DNA of 64,000 nucleotides from UBA7672 sp965279205 (GCA_965279205.1 OZ257144.1:1-64000), one strand, 5' to 3'. Counted from the first letter of the stretch, positions 10,232 to 19,352 are shown. Notes: generated by a model from the letters alone, not told the origin. Translations and numbers: made by a program.

Positions 10232-11224
10232 ATGAAAGCCATCCTCTCCAAGGCCCCTGGCCTGCCTGATACGCTGGTGCTGGAGGAAGTCCCCTCGCCC
10301 ACCGCAAAGGCTGGCGAAGTGGTGGTCTCGGTGAAGGCGGTTGGCGTCAACTTCCCGGATTTCCTGATCATCCAGGACATGTACCAGTACAAGCCCGCCC
10401 GGCCATTCTCTCCGGGCGGCGAGATTTCCGGCATCGTCAAGTCGGTCGGCGAAGGCGTCACGTCGCTCAAGGTCGGAGATAAAGTGTTCGGCTCGACCGG
10501 CGCAGGCGGCATGGCCGAAGAGATCGCTATCCCGGCCAACCGCATGAACCTGCTGCCCGACTTCATGCCCTTCGATGAAGCCGCGGCTTTCCTGATGACC
10601 TACGGCACGTCGCACTACGCGCTGAAGGACCGCGCCTACATCAAGCCCGGCGAGAAGCTGCTGGTGCTCGGCGCCGCCGGCGGCGTCGGCCTCGCGGCGG
10701 TCGAACTCGGCAAGGCGATGGGCGCGGAAGTCATCGCCGCCGCCTCGAGCCAAGAGAAGGTCGACTTCTGCATTTCGAAAGGCGCCGACAAGGGCTTCGT
10801 CTATCCCGAAAATCCGCTGAGCCGCGACCAGCAGAAAGCCTTCTCCGAGCAGATCAAGGACATCTCGGGCGGCGGTGTCGATGTCATCTATGACGGCGTC
10901 GGCGGCGACTATGCCGAGCCTGCCGTGCGGGCGCTGAACTGGGACGGGCGCTTCCTGGTGATCGGCTTCCCGGCCGGCATCCCGAAACTGCCTCTCAACC
11001 TTACACTTTTGAAATCCTGCCAGATCGTGGGCGTTTTCTGGGGTGCTTTTGTCGCCCGCGACCCTAAAGGCCATGCTGAAAACCTCGCCGACCTGTTCAA
11101 GCTCTACAAGGAAGGCAAAATTCGGCCACATGTGTCGAACAGGTATCCGCTCGAACGCGCCGCCGACGCCATAAAGGAGCTGTCGGAACGCCGCGCAAAG
11201 GGCAAAGTCGTCGTCACGATCTGA
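10232..11224 (+). CDS. Zinc-free NADPH:quinone oxidoreductase-family protein
   Basis: The 330-residue protein has the medium-chain dehydrogenase fold without structural zinc cysteines: an N-terminal GroES-like part (VKAVGVNFPDFLI, GGEISGIVKSVGEG) and a Rossmann domain with VLGAAGGVGLAAVELGKAMGA. It ends ADAIKELSERRAKGKVVVTI as in quinone oxidoreductase/crotonyl reductase relatives. It probably reduces an alpha,beta-unsaturated carbonyl or quinone with NADPH. A second relative starts at 63338. It is followed, 43 bases later, by a lipoprotein gene. Confidence 0.8.
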   Translation: MKAILSKAPGLPDTLVLEEVPSPTAKAGEVVVSVKAVGVNFPDFLIIQDMYQYKPARPFSPGGEISGIVKSVGEGVTSLKVGDKVFGSTGAGGMAEEIAIPANRMNLLPDFMPFDEAAAFLMTYGTSHYALKDRAYIKPGEKLLVLGAAGGVGLAAVELGKAMGAEVIAAASSQEKVDFCISKGADKGFVYPENPLSRDQQKAFSEQIKDISGGGVDVIYDGVGGDYAEPAVRALNWDGRFLVIGFPAGIPKLPLNLTLLKSCQIVGVFWGAFVARDPKGHAENLADLFKLYKEGKIRPHVSNRYPLERAADAIKELSERRAKGKVVVTI

Positions 11225-11267
11225 AGCCAGACAGCAACTCGCAGACTTCCGCCGAAAGGGACCCACC

Positions 11268-11882
11268 ATGTTCAACCGTATCGCACTGCTAGCCGCCACC
11301 GCGCTGCTCGCCACGGCGTGCGCTTCCAACCCCGCCCCCGCAGGCGGCGCGGTCTCCGCGGGCGGCGCCGTCCCGCTGACGCCCGGCGCCGGGACCACCG
11401 TGACTGTCGCCAACATGGCGGCAACCACGCACTGGCTCGCCGACGAGCGCCTGATGCCGCAGGACCCGCTGCTCGCTCTCGTCAACAACTCCAGCAACAC
11501 GGTCGACAGCCATGCCGGAGTGCTGATCAGCTGCAACGCCGCCAACGGCAAGATCACCGCCCGCCTCGGCAAGCAGTCGGCCACGCGCGTCGGCCAGAGC
11601 GCGACCTACAGCCTGCGCACCGGCGCCGGCGCCCGCCCGCTCGAAGGCAAATTCGAGACGAACCCGAAATCGCCCGACGCCGACTTCGTCTTCCCGCTGG
11701 TCTCGGCTGATCTTATCGCGATGGGCCAGCTCGACATGATCTCGGTGCTGACCGACCAGGGCGAAGCACAGTGGGCCTTCGTGAAGGACCCCGCCGCCCA
11801 GGTGCAGGCGAAATATGTCGGCTCGCTGAAGGACCTGTCGAGCCAAGCCCGCGACTTCATCGAGTTCTGCAACCCGAAATAG
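11268..11882 (+). CDS. Putative lipoprotein
   Basis: A 204-residue protein with an N-terminal lipoprotein signal (MFNRIALLAATALLATAC). The mature part starts with an Ala/Gly/Pro-rich linker, then a mixed alpha/beta domain with LISCNAANGKITARLGKQ. No known family is recognised. The ribosome site AAAGGGA precedes the ATG. A bidirectional terminator follows. Confidence 0.6.
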   Translation: MFNRIALLAATALLATACASNPAPAGGAVSAGGAVPLTPGAGTTVTVANMAATTHWLADERLMPQDPLLALVNNSSNTVDSHAGVLISCNAANGKITARLGKQSATRVGQSATYSLRTGAGARPLEGKFETNPKSPDADFVFPLVSADLIAMGQLDMISVLTDQGEAQWAFVKDPAAQVQAKYVGSLKDLSSQARDFIEFCNPK

Positions 11883-11904
11883 GTTTTGCCACAGCCAGAC
11901 AAGG

Positions 11905-11933
11905 AAAGGCCCGGACCCACGTCCAGGCCTTTT
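11905..11933. terminator. Bidirectional intrinsic terminator
   Basis: AAAGGCC (11905-11911) pairs with GGCCTTT (11926-11932) and an inner GGAC/GTCC pair extends the stem. A-rich and T-rich flanks on both sides allow it to end both the plus-strand lipoprotein gene and the converging hydrolase gene. Confidence 0.75.
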
Positions 11934-13013
11934 CTATTTGGGGGCGGAGACTTTCAGCAGCGCCTCGAGATGCTGCTTCCACAGCGCCGCCCAGGTGTGC
12001 GTGCCATGGCCGCGCGTGTCCTTGCTCGCAGGGATCAGGACGAACTTGCCGGTCTTCAGACGCTTCGCAAACTGCTCGGCTAGCCCCAGCTCCGGCGGAT
12101 TGATGAAGTCGTCCGCTGAATTCACCCACGTCAGCTTCGCCTTGATCTTCTCCAGCCCCTTCGACGGGTCATAGGTCCGCGAGGCCGCCACCTGGTACAT
12201 CAGGTCATTGGCATCGACCGCCTTCATGTTGTTGGCGACATAGGTCTCCGCATAGGCGTCCGCCTTGTCGCGCGTCGGATAGTCGTTCTGCATCACGATC
12301 GGCGCGCCGCCCGCCAGAAGCAGCAGTCCCTCCGCCGTGCGCAGCGCCCGCCATGGCTGTTCGACATAGTCCCCGCCCTTCCAGTCCGGATCGCTCTGGA
12401 TCGCGTCGATCAGCAGCTTCCGCCAGATCCGGTTGCGTCCCGCAATCTCCGTCGGCAGGCAGGCCAGTGGCATCAATGCATCCATGAAGTCGGGATACAT
12501 CTCTCCCCACACGAAGGAATGCATGCACCCCATCGAGGTGCCCATCACCAGCCGCGCGTGCGAAACGCCAAGTCCCCTTGTCAGCAGCTCATAGTCTGCC
12601 CGCACCATGTCGTCATAGTCGTACTTCGGAAACTTCGCCCGCAGCCCGTCGCTCGGCTTCGACGATTTGCCGTGCCCGATGCCGTCACGCAGGATGATGA
12701 AGTATTTCGCCGGATCGAGCAGTCCACCGGGCGCAAACAGCACATCCGCGAACTGCGCTCGCAGGAACTGTTTTCCGTCCCCACCCGTGCCATGCATGAT
12801 CAGCACTGCATTGTCGACCTCGCCCTTCGCATTGCGATGCGGCGTTCCCAGCGTCGCATAATGCAGCCTCAGTTCGCCGAGTTTCTCTCCGCTTGCGAAC
12901 GCGAAATCCTTCGCGATGTGGTCGCCTTCCGCAGGCGACAACTTCAATGCCTGCGCCGACGCTACCGGCGCAATAGCGAACAGAAGGCTCGCGACGAAGA
13001 CGATGAAACGCAT
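11934..13013 (-). CDS. Exported alpha/beta hydrolase, MetX-like fold
   Basis: A 359-residue protein with a Sec signal peptide (MRFIVFVASLLFAIAPVASA). The mature part is an alpha/beta hydrolase of the homoserine-acetyltransferase-like branch: nucleophile elbow GTSMGCMH with the catalytic Ser, oxyanion strand NAVLIMHGTGGDGKQFL, late Asp in WVNSADDFINPPE and final His in KDTRGHGTHTW. Export to the periplasm argues against methionine biosynthesis; an esterase or peptidase-like role is more likely. A perfect hairpin spans its leader and start codon. Confidence 0.75.
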   Translation of the reverse strand: MRFIVFVASLLFAIAPVASAQALKLSPAEGDHIAKDFAFASGEKLGELRLHYATLGTPHRNAKGEVDNAVLIMHGTGGDGKQFLRAQFADVLFAPGGLLDPAKYFIILRDGIGHGKSSKPSDGLRAKFPKYDYDDMVRADYELLTRGLGVSHARLVMGTSMGCMHSFVWGEMYPDFMDALMPLACLPTEIAGRNRIWRKLLIDAIQSDPDWKGGDYVEQPWRALRTAEGLLLLAGGAPIVMQNDYPTRDKADAYAETYVANNMKAVDANDLMYQVAASRTYDPSKGLEKIKAKLTWVNSADDFINPPELGLAEQFAKRLKTGKFVLIPASKDTRGHGTHTWAALWKQHLEALLKVSAPK

Positions 13014-13044
13014 AGGCTGGCTCCCATTCCTGGAAGCCAGCCTA
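13013..13044 (-). promoter_or_regulatory. Perfect leader hairpin at the hydrolase start codon
   Basis: TAGGCTGGCT (13013-13022) is the exact reverse complement of AGCCAGCCTA (13035-13044), with a 12-base loop. On the minus-strand transcript the 3' arm abuts the AUG (its last A/U belong to the start codon) and the AGGA/GGGAG ribosome-site sequences lie in the loop and arm. The structure could control translation or end transcription arriving from the upstream dehydrogenase gene. Confidence 0.5.
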
Positions 13045-13069
13045 CATTGCGAACATGCCTGGATGAAAC

Positions 13070-15211
13070 CTAGTTCGGCGCAGGAACAGGCTTGTCCGCA
13101 TCCTCGTGCGCGCGGCTGATGATGTAGGCGCGGACAGACTCGGCGTCATTCGCCGACAGGGTCGCGGCGAAGTTTGCCATGCCGGCGCTGGCGTATTTGC
13201 CCTGCAGCAGCACCTCGGCAAACGACTCCTTCGTCGCCGGCGCCTGGGCCCAGCGCAGGTCCTGCACGGTTCCGCTCGAGACGACAAGCGGACCGTGGCA
13301 GACTAAGCAGTTGCGGTCGTACAGCACACGGCCGGTCGCCAGTTGCTGGGCGCTGCCGAAGTCTTCGGCCACGGGAACCTTGTCCAGCTCCAGCACTTCG
13401 TAAGGCGCCAACTTCGCGGTTCCGCCGATCTTGTAGACGATCACGCGGCCCATTTCCGGTGAGCCGATTTTCGGAATGACGTCGCCTCCGCCGGTCAGCG
13501 GGAGGGCGGTCCCCCAACCGGCCGTGACGGCCACATACTGATCGCCATCGATTTCGTAGCTCATCGGTCCGGACATGACTGGATATTGCGCTTCGGCCTC
13601 CCATTTGGGCGCGCCGTCAGCCGCGCTGAAGGCTCGGAACTTGCCGTCGAGGCTGCCCTGGAAGACAAGGCCGCCAGCCGTCGCAAGCACGCCGCCATTC
13701 CACGGCGTCGCGTAGTCGTGCACCCAGCGCGGCTTCTTCGCCACGGGATCCCATGCCACGAGCTGGCCCTTGAGAGCGGCCCGCGCGGCCAGACGCTCGT
13801 TCAGCTTCGGCGTTGGACCGACGCCGGCGAACTCGATGCCGGTATTCCAGAAGCCCGGCCGATAGGCGAAGTCCGCCTGGTCGGCATAAAGCTGCGGCAG
13901 CGTGTGCGCCGGAATGTAGACCAGTCCGGTGTCAGGGCTGAACGCCATCGGGTGCCAGTTGTGGCTTCCCAGTGGCCCCGGCACGGCCTGGAAGGGGCTG
14001 TCGAGATAGCGCGCGTTTGCCGCTTCGATCGGGCGACCGGTCTTCAGGTCGACGCCGGTCGCCCAGTTGATGGGCTGGTAGGCGTCCGCCGACAGGAGTT
14101 CACCCGTCGCGCGGTCGAGCACGTAGAAGAAGCCGTTCTTCGGCGCCTGCATCACCACTTTGCGCGTCGCATCGCCCATCTTGAGATCGGCGAGGATGAT
14201 GTGCTGCGTCGCGGTGTAGTCCCACGTCTCGCCCGGCGTCGTCTGGTAGTGCCAGACATATTCGCCCGTGTCGGGCTTCAGCGCGAGAATCGAGGACAGG
14301 AACAGGTTGTCGAGACCGTCCGGATCGCGCAGGCGGCGGTTCCAGGGCGACCCGTTGCCGACGCCGACATAGAGGATGTCGAGTTCCGGATCGTACGCCA
14401 TGGCGTCCCACGCCGTGCCGCCGCCGCCAGTCTCTGTCCAGTCGCCCTTGTCACCCCAGGTCGCGTTGGCTTTCTCGGCGAACACCTTGTCGGATGCCGC
14501 GCCATCCGCTGCCTTGGTCGGGTTCGGCGTCGTAAAGAAGCGCCAGGCCTGCTCGCCGGTCTTGGCGTCATAGGCGGTGATGTAGCCGCGCACGCCCAGC
14601 TCGGCGCCGCCATTGCCGATCAGCACCTTGCCCTTGATGACGCGCGGCGCACCGGTGATTGTGTATGGCCTCGACTGGTCGACCGTCACTTTTTCCCAGA
14701 CGACCTTGCCGTCCGCAGCGTTGAGCGCGATCAGGCGCCCGTCGATCGTGCCGACATAGACATTGCCTTCCCAGATCGCGACGCCGCGATTGACGACGTC
14801 GCAGCAGGCCGACACGCCGCGCGCCTTGTCGACGCCGGGATTGTAGGTCCACTTGCGCTCGCCTGTCTTCGCATCAAGCGCATAGACCACCGACCACGCC
14901 GACGTGACATACATCACGCCATCCACGACGATCGGCGTCGCTTCCATGCCGCGATTGGTGTCGAGGTCAGCGGACCACGCCAGACCAACCTTCGAAATCG
15001 TGTCGGCGTCAATTTGCTTCAGCGGCGAGAAGCGTTGCTCGGAATAGGTACGGCCATGCGAGAGCCAGACACCCGGCCGCTGGTCGGCGGCGATGATCGC
15101 CACGCCATCGACCTGTGCGGCGGTAATCGCGGGAAGCGTTTTGTTCGCCTCCGAACAGGATGCGATCGCCAGAAGCGCTGCACCCGCAGCCAAGGCCACG
15201 CCGAACTTCAT
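13070..15211 (-). CDS. PQQ-dependent alcohol dehydrogenase with C-terminal cytochrome c domain
   Basis: About 713 residues from ATG 15211, which has a GGAGGG ribosome site; the frame is open further upstream but without conservation. A lipoprotein-like signal (ALLAIASC) leads into an eight-bladed PQQ propeller with the vicinal cysteine pair in VSACCDVVNRG, GETWDYTATQH, and HNWHPMAFSPDTGLVYIPAH. The C-terminus carries one haem c motif, CLVCH, near residue 610. It is therefore a type II quinohaem alcohol dehydrogenase: periplasmic oxidation of alcohols, with electrons passed through PQQ to haem c. No PQQ synthesis genes are in the window. It is divergent from the zinc-finger/HTH gene. Confidence 0.88.
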   Translation of the reverse strand: MKFGVALAAGAALLAIASCSEANKTLPAITAAQVDGVAIIAADQRPGVWLSHGRTYSEQRFSPLKQIDADTISKVGLAWSADLDTNRGMEATPIVVDGVMYVTSAWSVVYALDAKTGERKWTYNPGVDKARGVSACCDVVNRGVAIWEGNVYVGTIDGRLIALNAADGKVVWEKVTVDQSRPYTITGAPRVIKGKVLIGNGGAELGVRGYITAYDAKTGEQAWRFFTTPNPTKAADGAASDKVFAEKANATWGDKGDWTETGGGGTAWDAMAYDPELDILYVGVGNGSPWNRRLRDPDGLDNLFLSSILALKPDTGEYVWHYQTTPGETWDYTATQHIILADLKMGDATRKVVMQAPKNGFFYVLDRATGELLSADAYQPINWATGVDLKTGRPIEAANARYLDSPFQAVPGPLGSHNWHPMAFSPDTGLVYIPAHTLPQLYADQADFAYRPGFWNTGIEFAGVGPTPKLNERLAARAALKGQLVAWDPVAKKPRWVHDYATPWNGGVLATAGGLVFQGSLDGKFRAFSAADGAPKWEAEAQYPVMSGPMSYEIDGDQYVAVTAGWGTALPLTGGGDVIPKIGSPEMGRVIVYKIGGTAKLAPYEVLELDKVPVAEDFGSAQQLATGRVLYDRNCLVCHGPLVVSSGTVQDLRWAQAPATKESFAEVLLQGKYASAGMANFAATLSANDAESVRAYIISRAHEDADKPVPAPN

Positions 15212-15291
15212 GAAACCCTCCCTGACGTCCTGTCGCCGGACGTACCTGCTTTTCAGCACCAAAGAGAGCGTTTGGCAAAGGGCGCCACGAG

Positions 15292-15338
15292 TGTCAGGAT
15301 CTTCTTGACGCTTTGATTTTGTCAGGACAGTCTTGACG
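15292..15338. promoter_or_regulatory. Two direct copies of a 19-bp operator-like dyad
   Basis: TGTCAGGA-N3-TCTTGACG occurs at 15292-15310 and again at 15320-15338, a 28-bp period. Each copy has GTCA/TGAC outer arms, so it is a direct repeat of an inverted repeat. The pair lies 17 bases upstream of the zinc-finger/HTH start and 80 bases upstream of the PQQ dehydrogenase start, as expected for a shared operator. Confidence 0.55.
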
Positions 15339-15354
15339 AAACTGGAGACGCGCG

Positions 15355-15708
15355 ATGGCTCGTGAGAAAGCAAAGGACAAATCGAAGCTGTTCTGCAGTT
15401 TTTGCCGCAAGTCGGCAAAGGAGGTGCCGTCGCTTATCGCAGGCCCCGGCGTCCACATCTGTGGCGAGTGCGTGAAGACCTGCAACACAGTCCTGGCAGG
15501 ACTTCCTTCGGACGGTTTTGCCGGCTGGGACCAGCTGGCTGACGACGCCTTGCTCGCGAACCTCGATCGCTCGCAGGCTGCCTTCGAAGCCTCGCGCGCC
15601 GTGCTGCAGCAGCAGATCGACATTCTGAGGAAACGCGAGGTGAGCTGGCAGAAGATCGGCGACGCGCTTGGCGTCAGTCGCCAGGCGGCCTGGGAAAGAT
15701 TCGGCTAG
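15355..15708 (+). CDS. ClpX-type C4 zinc finger protein with C-terminal HTH
   Basis: The 117-residue protein has an N-terminal ClpX-like zinc-binding domain (FCSFC near residues 14-18, ICGEC near 38-42) but no AAA+ domain. A coiled or helical middle follows, then a C-terminal helix-turn-helix reading SWQKIGDALGVSRQAAWERF. ClpX zinc domains bind partner proteins and substrates; joined to an HTH the protein looks like a small DNA-binding regulator. It is divergent from the PQQ dehydrogenase, with a repeated dyad between. Its last 4 bases overlap the stop of the opposing histidine kinase gene. Confidence 0.75.
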   Translation: MAREKAKDKSKLFCSFCRKSAKEVPSLIAGPGVHICGECVKTCNTVLAGLPSDGFAGWDQLADDALLANLDRSQAAFEASRAVLQQQIDILRKREVSWQKIGDALGVSRQAAWERFG

Positions 15709-17207
15709 CCGTTGACGATCTTGTCGAGGTCGCCAAGCAGGTCGTCGAAGGCGTCGGCCGCCACGCTGGCCTTCGGTGCGTCCGTCGTGGGGGCGATGAT
15801 GCCTCCGCCGCCCAGAACGCGGCCGATCTCGGCCAGCAGCTCGCTCTGGTCGATCGGCTTCGAGACATAGCCCGACATGCCCAGCGCCAGCAGACGCTCG
15901 CGGTCGCCGCTCATGGCGTCCGCCGTCAGCGCCAGCACGGGTAGCTTGTTCCAGGCCGCGCCCGATGCGCGGATGCGCTGGATGGTCTGCTTGCCGTCCA
16001 TGACCGGCATGTGGACGTCGAGCAGCAGAAGATCGAACTCGCCCACGGCCAGCGCATCGAGCGCCTCCTGCCCGTTGCAGGCCTCGGTGATGATCGCTCC
16101 CTGCGGCTGCAGGAACAGGCGCGCTACCTGCCGGTTGATCGCGTTGTCGTCGGTCAGCAACACGCGCGCGCCACGCAGGCGAACGCCGCGGCCGAGTTCA
16201 GCCCGTGTTTCGGGGCTCGCCGCACCGCCCTGGATGGCGTCCGCGATGAAGCTGAACGTGAACACCGAACCGATGCCCGGCGTCGAAGAGGCGACAATGT
16301 CTCCACCCATAAGGCGAGCAAGACGCCGCGAGATCGTGAGCCCCAGCCCGGTGCCGCCAAACTGGCGCGTCGTCGACCCGTCAGCCTGGGTGAACGCCTC
16401 GAACAGCCGGCCCAGCGCCCGGCGGTCCATGCCGATACCGGTGTCGACCACGCTGATCGCAACCTTTGTCCGCCCGCCTTCGGCCGGCGTGAAGGACACA
16501 TCGACATCGACGCGGCCTTCGCGCGTGAACTTCACCGCGTTGGAAACGAGGTTCGACATGCACTGGCGCACGCGCACCGGATCGAAGCGGATGCGGTCGT
16601 CGGGAACCATTGCGCCTGACAGGCGCAGCTCGATTCCCTTTTCCTCGGCCTTGGGCAGGAAAAGCTTGTGCACCTGCTCCAGCGTATGCAGCAGCCGGCC
16701 GTCGATCGGCGACACGTCCATGCGGCCTGCTTCGATCTTCGACAGGTCGAGCACGTCGTTGAGGATCGCCATCAGCGAATTGCCGGACTCCTGGATCGTC
16801 AGGACCATGTCGCGCGAAACGCCGTCGAGCTCGCGCGCCACCAGCGCCTGCGTCATGCCGAGCACGCCGTTCAGCGGCGTGCGGATCTCGTGGCTCATGT
16901 TGGCGAGAAATTCGCTCTTCGCCCGCGTTGCCGCTTCGGCCTGGTCACGCGCCGCTTCCATCTCAGCCAGACGTGTGACCCGCTCGGCGGCCAGCGACGC
17001 CTGCACGCTCTGCATCCTGGCCTTCTGATGGATCAGGTAGAAGGAAAACGGCGGCGCCACCAGGCAGGTGATGGTGGCCGTAATCCACCCGTCATACGGC
17101 TGGCCATCGGACAGCAGCACGCCCGTGATAGCAAAATCGACCGCGAGGACGACGATCAGAATGAGCGTCGAGAAAATCGCGGCGTACCACATTTGTGTCC
17201 GGAGCAT
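15705..17207 (-). CDS. Membrane hybrid histidine kinase with C-terminal receiver
   Basis: A 500-residue protein. Two transmembrane segments sit at about residues 8-32 and 40-60 with almost no periplasmic loop. A short coiled linker follows, then HisKA (FLANMSHEIRTPLNG, phospho-His), HATPase (DTGIGM, GGTGLGLTI) and a receiver domain (VLLTDDNAINRQV, Asp in LLLLDVHMPVMDG). The sensory input is probably membrane-embedded or cytoplasmic. No HPt domain or response regulator is adjacent, so its phosphorelay partner is elsewhere. CckA is a different, longer protein; I do not assign a name. Confidence 0.85.
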   Translation of the reverse strand: MLRTQMWYAAIFSTLILIVVLAVDFAITGVLLSDGQPYDGWITATITCLVAPPFSFYLIHQKARMQSVQASLAAERVTRLAEMEAARDQAEAATRAKSEFLANMSHEIRTPLNGVLGMTQALVARELDGVSRDMVLTIQESGNSLMAILNDVLDLSKIEAGRMDVSPIDGRLLHTLEQVHKLFLPKAEEKGIELRLSGAMVPDDRIRFDPVRVRQCMSNLVSNAVKFTREGRVDVDVSFTPAEGGRTKVAISVVDTGIGMDRRALGRLFEAFTQADGSTTRQFGGTGLGLTISRRLARLMGGDIVASSTPGIGSVFTFSFIADAIQGGAASPETRAELGRGVRLRGARVLLTDDNAINRQVARLFLQPQGAIITEACNGQEALDALAVGEFDLLLLDVHMPVMDGKQTIQRIRASGAAWNKLPVLALTADAMSGDRERLLALGMSGYVSKPIDQSELLAEIGRVLGGGGIIAPTTDAPKASVAADAFDDLLGDLDKIVNG

Positions 17208-17306
17208 GGCCCCTCACCCCCGAAAGTCCCGGACATCAATGACAGGAATAGGTAAAATTTTGGCGGATTGGCCTTTACGCTGCGAAAGGCCGATTTTAGC
17301 GTGGAT

Positions 17307-18206
17307 TCAGGCTCTTGCTGCCTCGACCAGCTCGGCCTGCGCCGCGGCAATCGCCAGATCGATGGCGCTTTCCCAGTCTTTCGCGGCCGAGGCGCTTTTT
17401 GCGCTGTCCGGCATGGCGACCGAACGGGACGCATTGACCACCCCGCCCTCCATGCCTTTCGGACCCTGGACGAAACCTGCCAGCGCTTCGCGCGCGCCTG
17501 CCCCCTGCGCGCCATAGCCCGGCACCAGGAACAGCGCCTCGCCAGCGGCCGCCCGCAACCGCGCCGCGTCCTGCGGACCGGTCGCGCCCGCCACGATCAT
17601 CAGTCCCGACCAGCCCTCAGCGCCACGCAGCCGCGTGATCATCGGTCCCAGCGCGCGCGCGACATGGATGTAGAGCGGCTCTCCCCCTCCTGAATCAGAC
17701 AGGATCAGCTTTGCCTGGAAATCCTTCGACCCCGGATTGGACGTGCGCGCGAGGACAACGACGCCTTTCCCTTCGCGCTCCGCCACCGAGACAAACGGCT
17801 CGATCGTGTCGATGCCCATATAGGGGTTCACCGTGATCGCATCGCATGGACAGGACGACTCGGCCCCGAGATAGCCCTCGGCATAGCCTTCCGCGGTCGA
17901 TCCGATGTCGCCACGCTTGGCGTCGAGGATGACGATCAGGCCGGCCCGCGTCGCTGCGCGGCAGACTTCCTCGAGCGCGCGCAGCCCGCTTGCGCCCCAG
18001 CGCTCGAACAGCCCCGCTTGCGGCTTCACCACGGCGGCGCGCCCGACACAGCGCTCGACCAGCGCCACGCCCCACTTTGCCGCGGCTTCCGGACCCGGCT
18101 TTCCGAACAGCGCCGGAATCAGCGCCGCGTGCGGATCTATCCCCACACACAGCGGACCCTTGTCACGAACACCTGAGATCAGCCGGTCGGCGAAATTGCC
18201 CCTCAC
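17307..18206 (-). CDS. pyrF: Orotidine-5'-phosphate decarboxylase, type II
   Basis: The 299-residue protein has the long type II OMP decarboxylase layout: PLCVGIDPH at the N-terminus, the catalytic ILDAKRGDIGSTAEGYA motif with Lys and Asp, and a late FLVPGYGAQGAG phosphate-binding stretch. It decarboxylates OMP to UMP, the last step of pyrimidine synthesis. Its ATG overlaps the stop of the upstream protease gene by four bases, so translation is coupled. No other pyrimidine genes are nearby. Confidence 0.9.
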   Translation of the reverse strand: MRGNFADRLISGVRDKGPLCVGIDPHAALIPALFGKPGPEAAAKWGVALVERCVGRAAVVKPQAGLFERWGASGLRALEEVCRAATRAGLIVILDAKRGDIGSTAEGYAEGYLGAESSCPCDAITVNPYMGIDTIEPFVSVAEREGKGVVVLARTSNPGSKDFQAKLILSDSGGGEPLYIHVARALGPMITRLRGAEGWSGLMIVAGATGPQDAARLRAAAGEALFLVPGYGAQGAGAREALAGFVQGPKGMEGGVVNASRSVAMPDSAKSASAAKDWESAIDLAIAAAQAELVEAARA

Positions 18207-19087
18207 CGGTCGCTCACCCGGCAGAGTACTTTCACCACGGCGCGCGAGTCCCGCATCTTGTCGGCTTCCTCGGCATAGGACGACAGCGCCAGCGGATGCG
18301 CTACGCCGCCGAACGGCGCGACGCCCTGGTCATCGAGGAAACGGCGGATCGAGTCGGGCGACGCCGAATAGATCCGGTCCCGGCGCGGGCTCTCCGCTAC
18401 CGTGATGCCGATCACCGCGCCATCCTTGTCGAACACAGGCCCGCCGCTCATGCCCGAGAGCGTGCCTTCGATCCCTTCGGACCTTTCCCGTTCGCTCCAG
18501 GCCAGCACCGGCTCCTCCATCGCATAGCGTCCGCGGGTCACCAGGTTGGACCGGGCCTGCAGCAGCGACACCGCCTCGCCCGACCGGCCCTGCGGGAAGC
18601 CGACATGATACCCCGCTTCGCCGATTCGAAGCTCGCGGTCGAGATCAAGCACAAGGGCTGCCGGCGCCCGGTCGGTGATCAGCAGGGCCAGATCGCTGTC
18701 GTGCGATGTCTTCACCTCGTCGACCCGCACCATCCGGCCATCGCCCACGGCGAGACCAACGCGCGAACAGCCGTCGACGACATGGCGCGCCGTCAGCCAG
18801 GCGCCGGATTCGTTGATCGCAAAGGCGGTGCCGATGCCATCCTCGGCATCGCCGACCTGGACGATCACGCGCTCATCGAACGGATCGGACCCGGGCAGCA
18901 GTGGGCCAGCCCCGTTGCCTGTTTCGGAAATGACCGGAAAAGGAATCGCGTCGTCAGGCGCCCGGCCAGCCATCTCGCGGCGTGGCGCGCTCCATTGGTC
19001 GCTGCCGCCATCGCCGCCCCTCGAAAAGAGGGCGCCAACGATGACCACAATCACAACCGCATAGACCACCCAGTCGGGGATTCTCAT
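18203..19087 (-). CDS. Membrane-anchored trypsin-like serine protease
   Basis: A 294-residue protein with an N-terminal transmembrane anchor (VVYAVVIVVIVGALF) and a trypsin-like domain: His in WLTARHVVDGC, Asp in SHDSDLALL, Ser in GMSGGPVFDKDG. No PDZ domain is seen, so it is not a full DegP/DegS. The active site would face the periplasm. It is the first gene of a two-gene unit with pyrF (ATGA overlap), an odd functional pairing that is probably transcriptional convenience. Confidence 0.8.
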   Translation of the reverse strand: MRIPDWVVYAVVIVVIVGALFSRGGDGGSDQWSAPRREMAGRAPDDAIPFPVISETGNGAGPLLPGSDPFDERVIVQVGDAEDGIGTAFAINESGAWLTARHVVDGCSRVGLAVGDGRMVRVDEVKTSHDSDLALLITDRAPAALVLDLDRELRIGEAGYHVGFPQGRSGEAVSLLQARSNLVTRGRYAMEEPVLAWSERERSEGIEGTLSGMSGGPVFDKDGAVIGITVAESPRRDRIYSASPDSIRRFLDDQGVAPFGGVAHPLALSSYAEEADKMRDSRAVVKVLCRVSDR

Positions 19088-19352
19088 GCACGTCTCCGCG
19101 ACGCCTTATATTTTGCCGACGGGGCCAACCCACAAGGCCGCAGCCATAACCATTGCAGCCCGCCCTTTCCCCGCCCTGTTTCATCCGGTTTTGCGTAGCC
19201 TAGGTCATCCCCCAATGTTCACGCAACGGCATTACGTCGGCGGCAAGTATTCGCGGGTAAATCCGGCCATTCTCTGTTTGACATCTTTGACGCCGAACGG
19301 CCTCCATTTGCACGCGGACCATCAAGATCCGCGAAGAATAGAGGGAGTGTCG

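Noticed and set aside
13586..15316. 576-codon plus-strand open frame antisense to the PQQ dehydrogenase
   Set aside because: Arg/Val/His-rich translation without any family pattern; it is the GC-rich shadow of a clearly conserved gene on the other strand.
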